Counted from the stretch's first letter, positions 23,427 to 35,844 are shown. The stretch is 64,000 nt of DNA from Craterostigma plantagineum (GCA_027422505.1 JAPQWV010001402.1:1-64000), one strand, 5' to 3'. Numbers and translations: made by a program. Notes: a model not told the origin generated them from the sequence alone.

Positions 23427-23515
23427 GTGGTTTCTTCTTCTTCTTCTTCTTCTCTTCTTCTTCTTCTTCTTCTTCTTCTTCTTCTTCTTCTTCTCTTCTC
23501 TTCTTCTTCAAGAAA
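23427..23515 (+). repeat. (TTC)n microsatellite
   Basis: An array of about 28 TTC units with two single-unit imperfections (CTCTTC). It produces artificial poly-Ser or poly-Leu reading frames. Around it, 23123-23426 and 23516-23959 show no supported gene. Confidence 0.9.
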
Positions 23516-23959
23516 CTGGGCTGGATATGTACCTTTGTCTGATCTGTACTATTTCCTTCCTCATTTCAATATAGCTTCTTTCTTCGAAGACCTCAGATGT
23601 TATTATACCAGTACATCGCTTGAATCTTCTTCGGTTCTTCTTTGGTTCGAGGAGATGGATTATTGGTTATTGCCTTGTTCTAATAACCTTCTTCACAAAA
23701 ACATCAACGCAGATATCCTTTACTACGTCCTCTTTTTCAAGCACTTTCTTGTCTGAGTAATCCTCATCGCAGCTGCCCAGAAAGGGATTCAAAATCCATT
23801 TGGATTCTCACTTTCATTCCTAGATCGATGCTCTTATATTTATTTATTTATTTATTTCCTTCAGCTGATTATGAATGCTTCTGTAAATTTCGATACAAAA
23901 ATCTTGTATCAGACTGCTATAAGGAAAGGGTACAATTCAAGAATGTATAGATTTAAGGG

Positions 23960-25082
23960 AAGTGATGTTGAGGAATCGCGATGTTATTTTGAGAATGAAA
24001 TTACAAAATTAGTTGATTTTTAAACCTATTACAAAACTAATCTAACTTTTTAAATTCTAACGATTTTTATTTTCATTTAACCACGAAAATTTTAAAATTA
24101 TAAATTTTCACTATTGCTATTTTCAAATATCACTACACTTGTAATAATTAAAATTTTACCCTATCTTTTAACTCAAATATATTAAAAATATATTCTTAAA
24201 AAATTAATCAAAAGAAAAATAAAATTACTTGGCATGACCGTATGACAGGCTTAGAAATTGGAGGCCCCACCCACCCCGCCCAATTAAAAAAAAATAAAAT
24301 TACAAAAAAATGAAACTAAAAAATGAAAAATTTAAATATTTAGCTCGAAATTAGTTCTAATCAAATCTAATATTGTAATAATAATTAATTACATTTTTAA
24401 ACTTGAGTAAATTAAAAATCGGAGCCAAAATACTAACATACATATATAATTATTAATATTTAATAAAAATATCATATTATAATTCCTGGCCGGCTAAATG
24501 TGATTTTTTTATTAAATATTGATATGTAAATATATTATATAGATATGTTAGTATTAAGCTCCGATTTTTAATTTACTCAAGTTTAATAATATAATAAATT
24601 ATTATTAAAAGATTAGATTTAACTAGAATTATTTTGAGCTTGAATATTTAATTTTTATTGTTCTTTTATTTCTTTTGTTGAATTTTTCTCTTTTTTTAAT
24701 TTATTTTTTATTTGGGCGGCAGGGCTTCAATTTCTAGGCCTGCCAGATGGCGGCTTACCCGCGCGTTTGCGTGCTACGGCCCGGCCAGGCCCGACGGCCC
24801 AAGTAATTTTATTTTCTTTTGATTATTTTTTTAAGTAATATATTCTTAATATATTTGAGTTAAAGTTGGGTAAAATTTTATTATTAACAAGTGTTGTGAT
24901 ATTTGAAGATAAAATAGTGAAAATTTATAATTTTAAAGTATTTTTGTGGTTAAATAAAAATAGAATAGTTAGAATTAAAAAAAAAATTGATTAGTTTTGT
25001 AATAGGTTTAAAAACTCAACTATTTTGTAATTCCGTTCTCAAAAATAACATTATTTGTGTAATTCTCTCAAATGATGTTCCT
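23960..25082. mobile_element. foldback element: 1.1-kb near-complete palindrome
   Basis: The whole segment is one imperfect inverted repeat centred near 24490 (CCTGGCCGGC). Matching pairs run from the outer GATGTTATTTTGAGA (23980) and TCTCAAAAATAACATT (25038) through TTTTAACTCAAATATATTAA / TTAATATATTTGAGTTAAAG to the inner AAATCGGAGC / GCTCCGATTT. Each arm is about 550 bp. The left arm near 24230-24285 and the right arm near 24715-24800 also share GC-rich GGCTTAGAAATTG-like blocks. There is no coding capacity. A transcript would form a long hairpin, so it is a possible small-RNA source. No target duplication was identified. Confidence 0.82.
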
Positions 25083-25644
25083 ATTTGATGGTAAGTAACC
25101 CACATCAAGGCTGATCCTGGGCAATATGATGGTCTAGTCCTTCCGTCCACCCGAATCAACCAATGGTCCCTGTTGTAGGTCACGGGAAAACAATGTCACG
25201 TCCTAGAAATGGGAACGGGATTTCGAGAGCGAGCTTTATAAGAGCGGGACCCACTCGAGTGATTGTACCACTTGCCATAAATGCTTGTCCCACTTCGGTT
25301 ATTTATAGGCAAAATCCCGGCCCGTAAATGGGTTGTTGGGCTTCCGTTATTAGAAGTTATTGTCTTGGGTTATTATTGGGCCTATAAAATAAGTTAAGAT
25401 GTGGGCTTATCCATCCCGTACGGAGCGGTCATACGGCTGAGACAACGCCTGTGACGCCCGGGGCCGAAGAGGGCGGGGAGTGATCGCCGGTGCCAGGGTG
25501 GCACGGACAATGAGCGGCTCCTGAGGCTTCTAGGCGAAGGGGTACATGAACGAACCGATCCAACACAGAATGAGAGGGGATCCTGAGACTGACAATGTAT
25601 GGGCGTGTCAGGCTAAGATCGTATAAAAGAATTGATAGTACTAC

Positions 25645-25775
25645 TCATATCACCAAGGTCGACCTACCTTTTCGGGATTCCATCTATAGAAACTCCGAAG
25701 TTAAGCGTGCTTGACTTGGGGCAATCTAGGGATGGGTGACCCCTGGGAAGTTTCTCAGGGTGCGTGTGAGTCGAG
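25645..25775 (+). other. 5S rRNA-derived domain in the 5' LTR of Cassandra
   Basis: The block AACTCCGAAGTTAAGCGTGC (25691-25710), followed by TAGGGATGGGTGACC and CTGGGAAGTTTCTCAGG, matches the internal promoter (box A and box C) and 3' half of plant 5S rRNA. The 5' third has diverged, and there is no tandem array, so it is not a functional 5S gene. Confidence 0.85.
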
Positions 25776-26171
25776 TGCACACGAAGCACGCTAAAAGGTT
25801 AAATGGTGTACAGTGGGACCAGACTATCAGTCGGAGTGTGGTGGGCCAACCCCACTGGTCCCGGTAGGACCGATGCTATAGTGACACCCGGTAATGGGAC
25901 GGGTCGTTACAGGTGGTATCAGAGCACACCTCTCGCAGTACGGTGCTTGTTCGGGGACGACCAGGCGGAAGCTGGTGGGCATGTGACGCCCGGGGCCGAA
26001 GAGGGCGGGGATTGATCGCCGGTGCCAGGGTGCACGGACAATGAGCGGCTCCTGGCAGGCTTCTAGGCGAAGGGGTACATGAACGAACGATCCAACACAG
26101 AATGAGAGGGGATCCTGAGACTGACAATGTTGGGCGTGTCAGGCTAAGAATGTATAAAAGAATTGATAGTA

Positions 26172-26305
26172 CTACTCATATCCCAAGGTCGACCTACCTT
26201 TTCGGGAGTCCATCTATAGAAACTCCGAAGTTAAGCGTGCTTGACTTGGGGCAATCTAGGGATGTGTGACCCCCTGGGAAGTTTCTCAGGTGCGTGTGAG
26301 CGAGT
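26172..26305 (+). other. 5S rRNA-derived domain in the 3' LTR of Cassandra
   Basis: This second copy has the same 5S core (AACTCCGAAGTTAAGCGTGC at 26221-26240, then GGGATGTGTGACCCCCTGGG). It differs from the first by several one-base indels and a G-to-T change in the box C region. Confidence 0.83.
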
Positions 26306-27272
26306 GCACGAAGCACGCTAAAAGGTTAAATGGTGGTACAGTGGGACCAGACTATCAGTCGGAGTGTGTGGGCCCACCCCACTGGTCCCGGTAGGACCGA
26401 TCTATAGTGACACCCGGTATGGGACGGGTCGTTACAACGCCTTGATGGCGAACCATGCATTATACAGTGAAGTCGGAGGGAGGGTGCTTACTAGAGGGAA
26501 GAGTTGTCGATGAGGCAGCAATCAACGGCGCCGGCGGCTAAGAACGTGGTCTAGCAGTCCGATGATTTCGAACAGTCCGGCGATAGAGCAGATTGTGCAG
26601 TGTGAGAATGCAGTCTGCCTGCCACAGAGGAGCCGTAAATGAGGCAGGGCAGCGGATGTCAAAAAAGAAAAGACTGTCCTATTTAAAATAACCTAATGGA
26701 CTAAAGCCCTTAAGAGTGAAGGCCCATAAATAAGTGGGTTCACTTATGATGCAACTTAAAAATTAGGGATAGCCCAGAAATATAGGGACTAGTGATGGAT
26801 AAGCCCACATCTTAACTTATTTTTATAAGCCAAATAATAGCCCAAGACAATAACTCCTAATAATGAAGCCCAACAGCCCATTTACGGGCCTGAGATTTTG
26901 CCTATAAATAACCCAAGCGGGACAAAGCATTTATGGCAAGTTGGTACAATCACTCGAGCCGGGTCCCGCTCTTACAAAGCTCGCTCCCAAAATCCCGTTC
27001 CCATTGTCTCTCTAGGACCTGACACGTTTCTCTCCCGTGACCTACAACAGGGACCATCTGATTGATTCGTGTGGACCAGAGGACTAGACCATCGAATCGC
27101 CCCGGATAACTATTATTACAGTGAACATAAGTAGCAAAGGCACAGAATTGTAAGTAACCTTAAACCAGTTAGCTATATCTTCGGCATTCTAACTTATATT
27201 TCCTGATTCTGTCAGAATTGGAGAAGAGAAGAAAAAGAGAAAGGTCACACCTCTGCAACAATGGAGGCACAG

Positions 27273-27510
27273 TGAAGAATACTCAGTTTCAATATCAACC
27301 ACCATAGCACCGTAGCTTGAAAAGTTGTTGTTTTTGGTTTTACGTTTTTATTAGTAGTCATTAAGTTAAGTTGCGTTTTTTTATATTTTCTGTGCATATA
27401 AGCGCGCAATAACAATTGTCTCGTTTTGGTTGAATGAGAATAACATAATACAATTTTCCCTCTTTTTCAAATTTCGATCTCAAGAAATTGATCAATTCAG
27501 AAAATCTTCA
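27273..27510 (+). repeat. 5' LTR of the split Copia element
   Basis: It starts TGAAGAAT and ends AATCTTCA (238 bp), a near-copy of 42727-42957. The preceding 27111-27272 is ordinary intergenic DNA. Confidence 0.9.
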
Positions 27511-27590
27511 AGGTATCAAGCAGGAAAATTGATCGGATTCAGGAGTTCGCTCGCCTATCTTGATTTCAACTAATATCAGAATTGATTGCA

Positions 27591-28772
27591 ATGGCTAATC
27601 AAGCTAATGCTACTGGTGACGTCGGTCGAAATGCTGCTGAAATCGAGGAAGGTTATCAGCTGCACGGTTCAGATAATCCTAGTATGATGATTGTCTCAGC
27701 TCCTTTAACTTTGAACAATTTCCTGTTTGGAGGAGATCCATGATGGATGCTCTTGAAGCCAAGATGAAACTTGGTTTTGTTGATGGAACCTACAAGAGCC
27801 TGATGTGGATTCACCGGATTATCGAAGGTGGAGAAAAGTGAACAGTTTGGTTACTGGATGGATTAAGAGCTCAATTTCCAAGGAGATTGTGAACATCTTC
27901 ATGTTCATACACGTGCGAAGAGCTTTGGAATGAAATCGAAGAAATATATGGAATATCGAATTTATCACTGGTATTTGAAATCAAACGTGGGATAGCTTTA
28001 CTTAAGCAGGGGACTATGACTGTTGTTGAATACTACAACAAACTTAGGAACCTTTGGGATAACCTGGAGCAGCTGCGACCTGCAATTGAGGCTCAGGGAG
28101 TGACTAGGAGCAAGATTGATTAGAGAGATGGTAGATAAATCCATGCAATTTTTAATGGACTAAGTGAGGCATTTGAATCTCAACGTAATCAATTGTTGTT
28201 CCTGGAAAAATTGCCTCCAGTGAACAAAGTATATGCAATATTACAAAAGCTGAGAAAAATAAGGAAGTTTCAATGTGAACATTCTTGGAGAGAATTCAGC
28301 TATGCTAGTTAAAAACCAGAGTTTTGGGAAGAACTATGGAACTAAGACGGTTGCAAGGCTGAATATTAACAACAGGGGAATGATGAAACCTGACAAGAGC
28401 AGCCTATTCTGTAATTACTGCAGGAAGAATGGACATACAAAGGAGGACTTTTTCAAACTGATTGGGTTTCCTGAGTGGGACCCAAACTTTTCAAAGAAAA
28501 ATGTCCAGAATAATGGATTTAACATATGGAATCAGCAAACTTTCAAGGCGAATTCAGTCACTGAAACTGTAAATAAATTGGAAAACACGAGGATGGAACT
28601 TGCAATCTCTGCAATCGATGATGCTGAGCATGGTGCAGATGAGGTGGCAAAGCTAATGAAAGGTAAGGGAGCTGACGAGGCAAATACAAATCTGGTGAAC
28701 TTTGCCCACCTGAAGACTTTGCAGGTAGCTCCATCCTTCCCTCTTATAATATTGGCATACTTGATTCTTTGA
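27591..28772 (+). pseudogene. Copia gag, frameshifted
   Basis: The start is ATG 27591 (MANQANATGDVGRNAAEIEE). The expected capsid features follow in changing frames: LEAKMKLGFVDGT (27760), then KRGIALLKQGTMTVVEYYNKLRNLWD (27985-28060). A nucleocapsid knuckle at 28410-28451 reads CNYCRKNGHTKEDF, so the final Cys of CCHC is Phe. The tail contains the N-terminal part of pol: near 28790 WFVDTGATAHMCK is the protease active site (DTGA). Confidence 0.78.
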
Positions 28773-29334
28773 TTGAGAACTCTTGGTTCGTGGATACGGG
28801 AGCCACTGCTCACATGTGCAAAACCTTCAACCTACTCATTGAACCAAACCAGTGACCCTCTTTACTCTTGTGTGTCTCCCAGATGGATCCATCAAACATG
28901 TCACCTACACAGGAGATGTCCTTTTACCCAAAAATTTGATGCTAACTCACTGTTTGCATCTTCCCAGTTCAAGTATAATCTTCTTTCAGTTAGAAAATTC
29001 ACAAAAGACCGTCCAATTACCTCAAGTTCTATACTGACTTCTGTCTATTGATTGAGTCGCAGAGTAATCAAGTACTTGCAGCTGGCACCATCCTAAAAGT
29101 ACCTCTATGCTATTGACAAGCTCCTTCACTAATAAAGTCATCCAACAATCTCAAGATAAATATGCCTCTTATCTCTACATTCTAGAGCTAGCTCTTGTTT
29201 TAGTGCTGCTGCTGAGCATGTTTTTTATGTTGTACCTGCCAATATGTGGCATTTAAGGTTGGGACATCCCTCCATTCATGACATGAAACATTTACCGACT
29301 GCTATTACAAACAATAACTGTGACAAAACCATCA
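28773..29334 (+). pseudogene. Copia pol, protease and pre-integrase part up to the gypsy insertion
   Basis: The protease signature DTGATAHMC at about 28796 is followed by GSIKHVTYTGDV and LLSVRKFTKD-like blocks in shifting frames, then WHLRLGHPSIHDMKH (29245-29290), the His-His part of the integrase zinc domain. The gypsy element interrupts just before the Cys-Cys part, which resumes at 40036. Confidence 0.75.
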
Positions 29335-29339
29335 CAGAT

Positions 29340-30667
29340 TGATGTTTGAAAATTTAAATAACGATAAACATATAAAATAAACAGTTTAATAAAAACACGG
29401 ACGACCTTATGAACGAAGACGTATTTGAGACTTCGAATCCCCCTAGCTCGACCGAACGACAAATAAGTAATATATTTAGCCAATTATTAGACCGTGGGGA
29501 TTCCTATGATATGTATACGAATTTCTACGATTGGGCGAAACTGCGCTTACTCGCTTTGTGTCGCAACAACTAATCTACGTTTTAAATAGCTGGTAAGCTT
29601 CCCTAACCACTTAATCGCAGACCGCATAATAAAACACGATGAATCCCGCTATTGGATTGACTATAATCCGGCGGGATAGTTCAACATATCTCTTGTGATG
29701 AGTTTATTCTGCTCGTCTACGAGTGGTCTAACCGTTAGCCCCTCCCTCGAGCGTAGCGTACGATTTTCCAATAATTATTTCAACCACATAGACATAATCA
29801 AAACAATAGCATAATCGTAACCGAGTCATAATAATAACAAAACATCATTACGTAAACACACGTACAATATCACTAGGTTCATCTCATCTCAAATACTACG
29901 AGGTTTAGCTACTCATATTAAGTACTAGCACGACGGAAAACGTAAATAACAAAGAGAAAAGCATATTTTCTTCCCTGAATTTTACCTTCTTTCGTTGAGG
30001 AATATCGTCGAACAGCTAGTGGGCGATTGTGCCTCAGCTCGTTTGCTACCGTGTTTGCTTATCCCGCTCGCTACAACTCCTCAGATCAGCCCCGTCGCAG
30101 TACAGCAGCCCTCCTTCATTCCTCGCTAACTTGCTCGCTGAAATTTACACAGCCTTCGCGCTTTGCTCTTTACGTCGTGTATATGGCTTTCTCCTCCTCC
30201 CTTTCTACTCTCATGCTTCCTCTATTTATAGATGATATGAGAGATTGAAATCTTCATAGCTGCTCAAGCATGCGTAAGATTTTGTTGTGATTTTTCTTTC
30301 TTGAGCCGTGTGAGGCGATTTCTTTTTTCTTGCAAGTCTCCATCGTAGATCTCCTTGTCTCTTTTCATTATTTTTCTTCTTTTGTGTGCTACGTGATCGA
30401 TCATGTGGTGTATTTGTCTTTTTTTGAAACAATTGGGCTTGGGCTTTTCTGGGCTGATTTTTATTCTTGGGTCCATTGTTTTTGGGTCAATATTGGTCTC
30501 GAAGATCCTCGATTCTTTTCAAGTCCGTCGGTTGCAGTTATTTTCTCCAATATCTGTCGAAAATGAAATATAAACGTAAATTTATGATATTCAAGGAAAT
30601 TTAGGTAAATACCAACCATTAATATGCTTTTACGAGGTACAAAATACGATATAAATTTCTTTTATCA
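29340..30667 (-). repeat. 3' LTR of the nested gypsy element (1328 bp)
   Basis: On the plus strand it runs TGATGTTTGAAAAT to TTTTATCA. A polypurine tract (GTAGGGAGA on the minus strand, near 30668-30678) abuts it. Short ORFs inside it are not genes. Confidence 0.9.
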
Positions 30668-32453
30668 AATCTCCCTACACTTAAGCGTTTGCTTGCCCTC
30701 AAGCAAATAAAAATAAAAAGGCATAGAAAAGGATAAAATCATGCAACATACCAATCAAGAACGGAATCACGTAGGAGATAATGCAAGTAAAGTTGGAAAG
30801 CATACGTAAGTCAAACGATTAACCACACGATTTCCTTAGCAACGCTATCAAAATTCGTACCTCGCAAGGGTTCACTCAAATCACTAAGTGTTTGGGGTAA
30901 ATAATCGGTGAAGTCTCTCGGGTCATGCATTATTCTAATCTCTACCATAAGCTTGCAAGCAATTCGTAAATCTACCACCTTCAATGATCAAGTGTGATCG
31001 GAAGGTCTTTACCGGGTTATAAATGGCTGAGATATGTAAGAAATGTAAGGAATGACCGTATAAAGGATGTGAGCTGTAGTCGTGTCGGAATAATGCCATC
31101 ATCTCGAACTCGCCAAGATTCGCCCCTTTTTCATCACTTCCGTTCTTTTGCATTCATCGTTATTTATTCACCATGCCCTTCTTCTTCAACTTCTCGATCT
31201 AGGAAATAGATAATACGCTTTTGAGAGTGAAAGATTATCGGAGGAAGGATTCTTAATCAACATATATCTTTTTTCTCTCTCTTTTTTTTTTTCGTTTTTT
31301 TCGTTCTTTTTTTTCTTCTTTTTTTCGTTCTTCTCTCTCTTTTTTTTTCAATGCTCAGCTCGGAAATTTAGCACGGGTTGCGCTTCTTGAGTCTGACATT
31401 CAACCTCCACTTCTACTATCGCTCCGATGGATTTATATCTGAAGGCTTAATCAGGTCGGCAATTTATAATCCGGTTTCCTCAAATAAAAGGCCCAGGCTC
31501 AAAGTGGCTAACTACGGGGGTCAGTCGTGGTTGGATACTTTGGCTATGGACTAAATTCCTAATGCCTTCTCATTTTCACGCAATCACACTTTAAGTAGTT
31601 TCAAAACGCAAAACACAAGCAAGCTCAGAAGAGAAATAAAATAAGCAACGATTCACACAACCAAAGAAATGAGCAAAAAGCTCGTAGGCTCAAAAATCTC
31701 ACAAAAATAGGGTCCTGTGTACGAATTTCTCAGGTATCGCCACGTTAATCATGTAAGAAAGAAGTAGACTACGCATATGTATCCAAATTACTCACACAAT
31801 TCTAACATAAAGTCAACCCTCATGATACGAAACATAATTTTCGTAAAAAAAAAAATTTATGCCAATTTTAAAAAAAATTATACCAAATATAAAGATATAA
31901 CATGTTCGCCTAAATTTCACAGAAATCCCCCTCCCCACACTTAAGATTTATGTTGTCCTCAACATAAAAATAATGTACATACGGAAGAGGAAGTAGAAAG
32001 ATAAGCGAACTTCCCTGGATAGTCCCGATATGCGTGCTTTGTATGGCTCCTCCCCACACTTGAGATTTTGAATTCTCTGCGATCGATGAAAATAAAATCA
32101 TAAAAACTAAAAATGCGGATATAAATAAAGAAAAACATAGGATAGGCTTGGGGTGTCCTCCAAGTAGCTTTCTTTAATGTCTTTTAGCTAGACATAGTTC
32201 GGTGATTTTTAGCGTTGGTTGGTTTTGAGGAGGTGAATCGTTTCCTTCCCGAGCGCCTCGATGTCACCACCAATGTAATGCTTGAGACGCTGCCCGTTCA
32301 CCTTGAAGGTCCCTTTCTCTGGATGTGTTTTCTCGATTGTCCCTAAGGGAATACTCGAGTCACCGTGAATGGGCCAGACCACCTCGATTTCAGCTTTTCC
32401 GAGAATAATCGCAGCCGCGAATTGTACAGCAAGACTTGCTCGCCTTCTTGGAA
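30668..32453. other. non-coding 3' region of the nested gypsy element
   Basis: It lies between integrase and the 3' LTR. No conserved ORF was found. A T/C-rich tract (31268-31350) and two copies of TCCCCACACTTAAGATT/TGAGATT (31933, 32053) occur. Athila-group elements often carry a degenerate env-like ORF here; none is recognisable. Confidence 0.55.
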
Positions 32454-33844
32454 TTACCGCTTCATGATTTTTTCGATCATGATATTGCTTTGTACGCCCT
32501 TGTAGAGGCAGGTATTCTCATACGCCATTTGCCTCCACTCGTCGAGCTCATTGATCTGCAACTTTCGTTTTTCCCTTGCAAGATTCAAATCAAAATTTAG
32601 CCTTTTTAGATCCCAATACATTTGTGTTCTAGCTCGACGGGTAAATGACAAGATTTCCCGTAAACAAGTCTATATGGCGTTGATCCAATAGGCGTCTTAT
32701 ATGCTGTCCGGTATGCCCATAAAGCATCGTACAGCTTGTTCGGTCAATCCCGCCTGTGGTGTTCCACGGTCTTTCTAGTATACGCTTCAGCTCCCTGTTT
32801 ACGACTTCCGCTTGGCCGCTCGCTTGAAGATGGTATGCAGTAGTAACACTATGTTTCACGCCGTATTTTTCGAGCGTCCTTGCAAATTGAGTGTTACAGA
32901 AATGCGTACCTTTATCGCTAATAATGCAACGAGGTGAACCAAATCGTGAAAATAAAGATTTCAAAAATTAAACGACTACCCTAGCATCATTAGTAGGTAG
33001 CACTTGCGCTTCTACCCATTTTGATAATCAACCGCAACTAGGATATATCGGTTGAAAGATGTAGAAAAAATGGACCCATAAAATCAATGCCCCATACGTC
33101 AAATATTTCACATACAAGAATGAAATTCTAAGGCATTTCATTGCGCTTAGAGATATTACCTGTCCGTTGGCACCTATCGCATATTTCTACATACCTTTGC
33201 GCGTCCTTGAAAATTGTGGGCTAGTAGAATCCACATTCTAGTACCTTTTGTGCGGTTCGGTTGCCTCTATAATGGCCTCCGCACGGTCCCGTGTGGCAAT
33301 GTCCCAAGATATCGATTATTTCGGGGAAGGTTACGCATCGCCTAATTATGTTATCCGCACAAATCCTAAATAGATAAGGATCATCCCAAAAGTAATACTT
33401 CAAGTCCGAGAAGAATTTCTTCCTCTGATGACTCGTGTATCCCCTTGGTAAGATCCTAGCTACAAGATAGTTAGCAATATCGGCATACCATGGAAGTTCA
33501 TCAGGTACCTCATGTATAGCGTAAAGGTGTTCATCGAGAAAGTAGTCTTGGATCGTCTCCTCTTTTGTAACCTCGAAGGGTGTCTCTTCTAGTCTCGACA
33601 AGTGGTCTGCGGCAAGATTCTCCGTTCCCTTTTGGTCGCGAAACTCCACGTCGGACTCTTGGAGTAATAGAATCCATCGGATCAGCCTTGGCTTTGCATC
33701 CAGTTTCGCAAAGAGATGCTTAATGGCTGAATGATCCGTGTAGATGATGACCATCGACAGGATAAGATATTGACGGAACTTGTCGATTGCAAACACAACT
33801 GCAAGCAATTCCTTCTCGGTCGTAGTATAATTCGATTGCGCTCA
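32454..33844 (-). pseudogene. nested gypsy RNase H and integrase
   Basis: From 33808 the minus strand gives RNase H ([40 protein letters not shown]), then the integrase zinc region ([22 protein letters not shown], about 33290). After frame changes the integrase core follows at 32964-32629 with [15 protein letters not shown] and [19 protein letters not shown]. The last segment (32651-32454) is the integrase C-terminal region ([18 protein letters not shown]). Frameshifts near 33220, 32970 and 32720 break it. Confidence 0.85.
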
Positions 33845-34067
33845 TTTAAAGTCTTGCTTGCATAGTGTATCGGCTAGAAATATTTTCCCGTCACTGTCCC
33901 AAAACTGCACCTACTGCAAAATCACTGGAATCGCACATTAGTACGAAGGTAGCCTCCAATCCGGGGCTACCATGACAGGAGCATTAATAAGCTTATCCTT
34001 TAGCATAATAAAAGCATTCATACAGTCGGTGTAAACTCGTAAGGTACATCTTTTTCTAGCAAGCGAG

Positions 34068-35783
34068 TTAAAGGTCTAGCAATTTTGGAAAAATCCTTAA
34101 TAAATCTACGATAAAACCAACATGTCCAAAGAAACTTCTAATTGCTTTTACCGACAAGGGTGGAGGTAAACGTTCAATAGTTTCTATTTTTGCTCTATCC
34201 ACCTCGATTCCTCTAGCCGATATCTTATGACCTAAAACGATACCTTCCCTAACCATAAAATGAGATTTTCCCAGTTTAGCACAAGGTTCGTTTCCTCGCA
34301 TCGTTTAAGTACCGCCTTAATATTGGAAAGTCATACTTCAAATGAGATACCAAAAATCGAGAAGTCATCCATGAATACCTCAATTCCTTTACCGATTAAT
34401 TTGTCGAAAATGGCCATCATGCACCTTTGGAAGGTAGCCGGGGCATTACACAGTCCGAAAGGCATCCGCCGATATGCAAAGGTTCCGAATGGGCACGTAA
34501 AAGTCGTTTTCTCTTGATCTTCTGGTGCGATCGGGATCTGCAAGTAACCTGAAAGACCATCAAGAAAACAATAAAATTCATGACCGGATAAACGCTCAAG
34601 CATTTGATCAATGAACGGTAAAGAAAGTGATCTTTTCGCGTTGCATCGTTTAATTTCCGGTAATCAATGCGCACTCGCCACCCTGTAACGGTCCTCGTTG
34701 GAATGAGTTTGTTTTTCTCGTTGGATACCACCGTCGTTCCTCCTTCTTCAGCACCACTTGAACTGGGCTCACCCATACGCTGTCTGAGAATGGGTATATG
34801 ACTCCCGCATCAAGTAGCTTTATTACCTCAGCTTTTACTACCTCCTTCATGTTTGGGTTTAGACGCCTTTATGTTGCACCACAGGCTTGAACTATTCTTC
34901 CATCAGGATCCTATGCATGAAGAAGGTCGGGCTGATTCCTCGAATATCTGATATCTTCCATGCGAGCACCTTCTTATGCTCCCGTAACAGGTCTAGGAGC
35001 ATGATTTTCTGTTCCTTCTCCAAATTTGATGCTATGATTACGGGGAGCTTCGAGTTTTCCTCGAGAAACGCATACTCCAAGTGGTCGGGTAATAGTTTGA
35101 GTTCGAGCTTTGGTTGATCTTCAATTGAACATTTTTCTTTTTCTTCTTCTTTGCTCGGGTGCACCTCGATCGTAGGTTCCGCCCCATCTTCGTCTGCGTC
35201 TATTTGGTGAACCTCAAAGATTGTTCATGCCTTGGCTCATCAATCACCTCCCCATCTTCAGCTTTTCTGAATGATTCTGGTTGTAATGATAAGAATTCAT
35301 CCCATGCATCATGTAAAAGCATTTATCATCTAGTTTCTCGGAATTTTTCATAGATTCACTCATATCGAATGTGACTTTTTTGCCATCTATAGTTAACGTC
35401 AATGTTCCGTTATGAACATCCACCATGGTTCCACCAGTAGCGAGGAATGGCCTACCCAATATTAGAGGAATATTTTCATCCTCCTCCATATCGAGAATAA
35501 CAAAGTCTGCAGGAATTATAAATTTATCGACCTTAACCAGCACATCTTCGATGATACCCCTGTGATACTTAACAGATCTATCCGCTAATTGTAAACTCAT
35601 TCTAGTCGGTTTGGGCTCTCCTAAACCAAGTCGTTTAAACATAGAATAAGGCATCAAATTAATAATAGCTCCTAAATCGGCCAATGCCTTACTTACGACT
35701 AAATCGCCTATTAAACATGGTATAGTAAAACTCCTTGGGTCCTTAAACTTTTTCGGTAACTTGTTTTGTAAATGACAGAGCAC
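34068..35783 (-). pseudogene. nested gypsy protease and reverse transcriptase
   Basis: From 35783 the minus strand gives the aspartic protease (IGDLVVSKALADLGAIINLMPYS; DLGA in place of DTGA is normal in this clade), then DFVILDMEEDENIPLILGRPFL. Reverse transcriptase follows from about 35164: HKKVLAWKISDIRGISP, then VEVIKLLDAGVIYP-like (34850), FCFLDGLSGY-like at about 34570, and EVFMDDFSIFG (34350) containing the catalytic DD. Several frameshifts divide it (34890, 34650, 34320). Confidence 0.86.
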
Positions 35784-35844
35784 TCTCCTCGCAACTCAAT
35801 GGTGGAAACGTCTTCAAGCTTGCTCTTGTTCGTGATAAGATCCT

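Larger units (their letters stand above)
25450..26436 (+). mobile_element. Cassandra TRIM retrotransposon, complete
   Basis: The 987-bp element has two direct LTRs (25450-25911 and 25982-26436), both starting TGTGACGCCCGGGG and ending GGGTCGTTACA. They are flanked by ACGCC at 25445-25449 and 26437-26441. Only 70 bp separate the LTRs: a primer site TGGTATCAGAGC at 25914-25925 and a short purine-containing segment before the second LTR. Each LTR contains 5S rRNA-derived sequence, which defines Cassandra. It encodes no protein and would depend on other elements for mobility. Confidence 0.93.
25111..27110. mobile_element. non-autonomous long-TIR (MULE-like) element hosting a Cassandra insertion
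   Basis: Arms 25111-25415 and 26794-27110 are inverted copies of each other, sharing GATGGTCTAGTCC, GGTCCCTGTTGTAGGTCACGGG, GTGATTGTACCA, TTATTTATAGGCAAAATC and TTAAGATGTGGGCTTATCCATC. The non-Cassandra interior (25416-25449, 26437-26793) has no clear ORF. Arms of about 310 bp are typical of Mutator-like elements, though the family is inferred and I did not find a convincing 9-bp target duplication. A complete TRIM retrotransposon lies in the middle. Confidence 0.75.

Noticed and set aside
23355..23756. 133-codon ORF rich in Ser and Leu
   Set aside because: It is produced by the (TTC)n microsatellite. The remaining codons show no domain or gene signals.
25645..26305. Two 5S rRNA genes
   Set aside because: Only the promoter core and 3' half resemble 5S, and each copy sits at the same place in a Cassandra LTR. 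They are retroelement parts, not ribosomal genes.
27240..27272. Possible host exon interrupted by Copia (ATGGAGGCACAG continuing after 42957)
   Set aside because: Joining the flanks opens only a short frame without motif or splice support.
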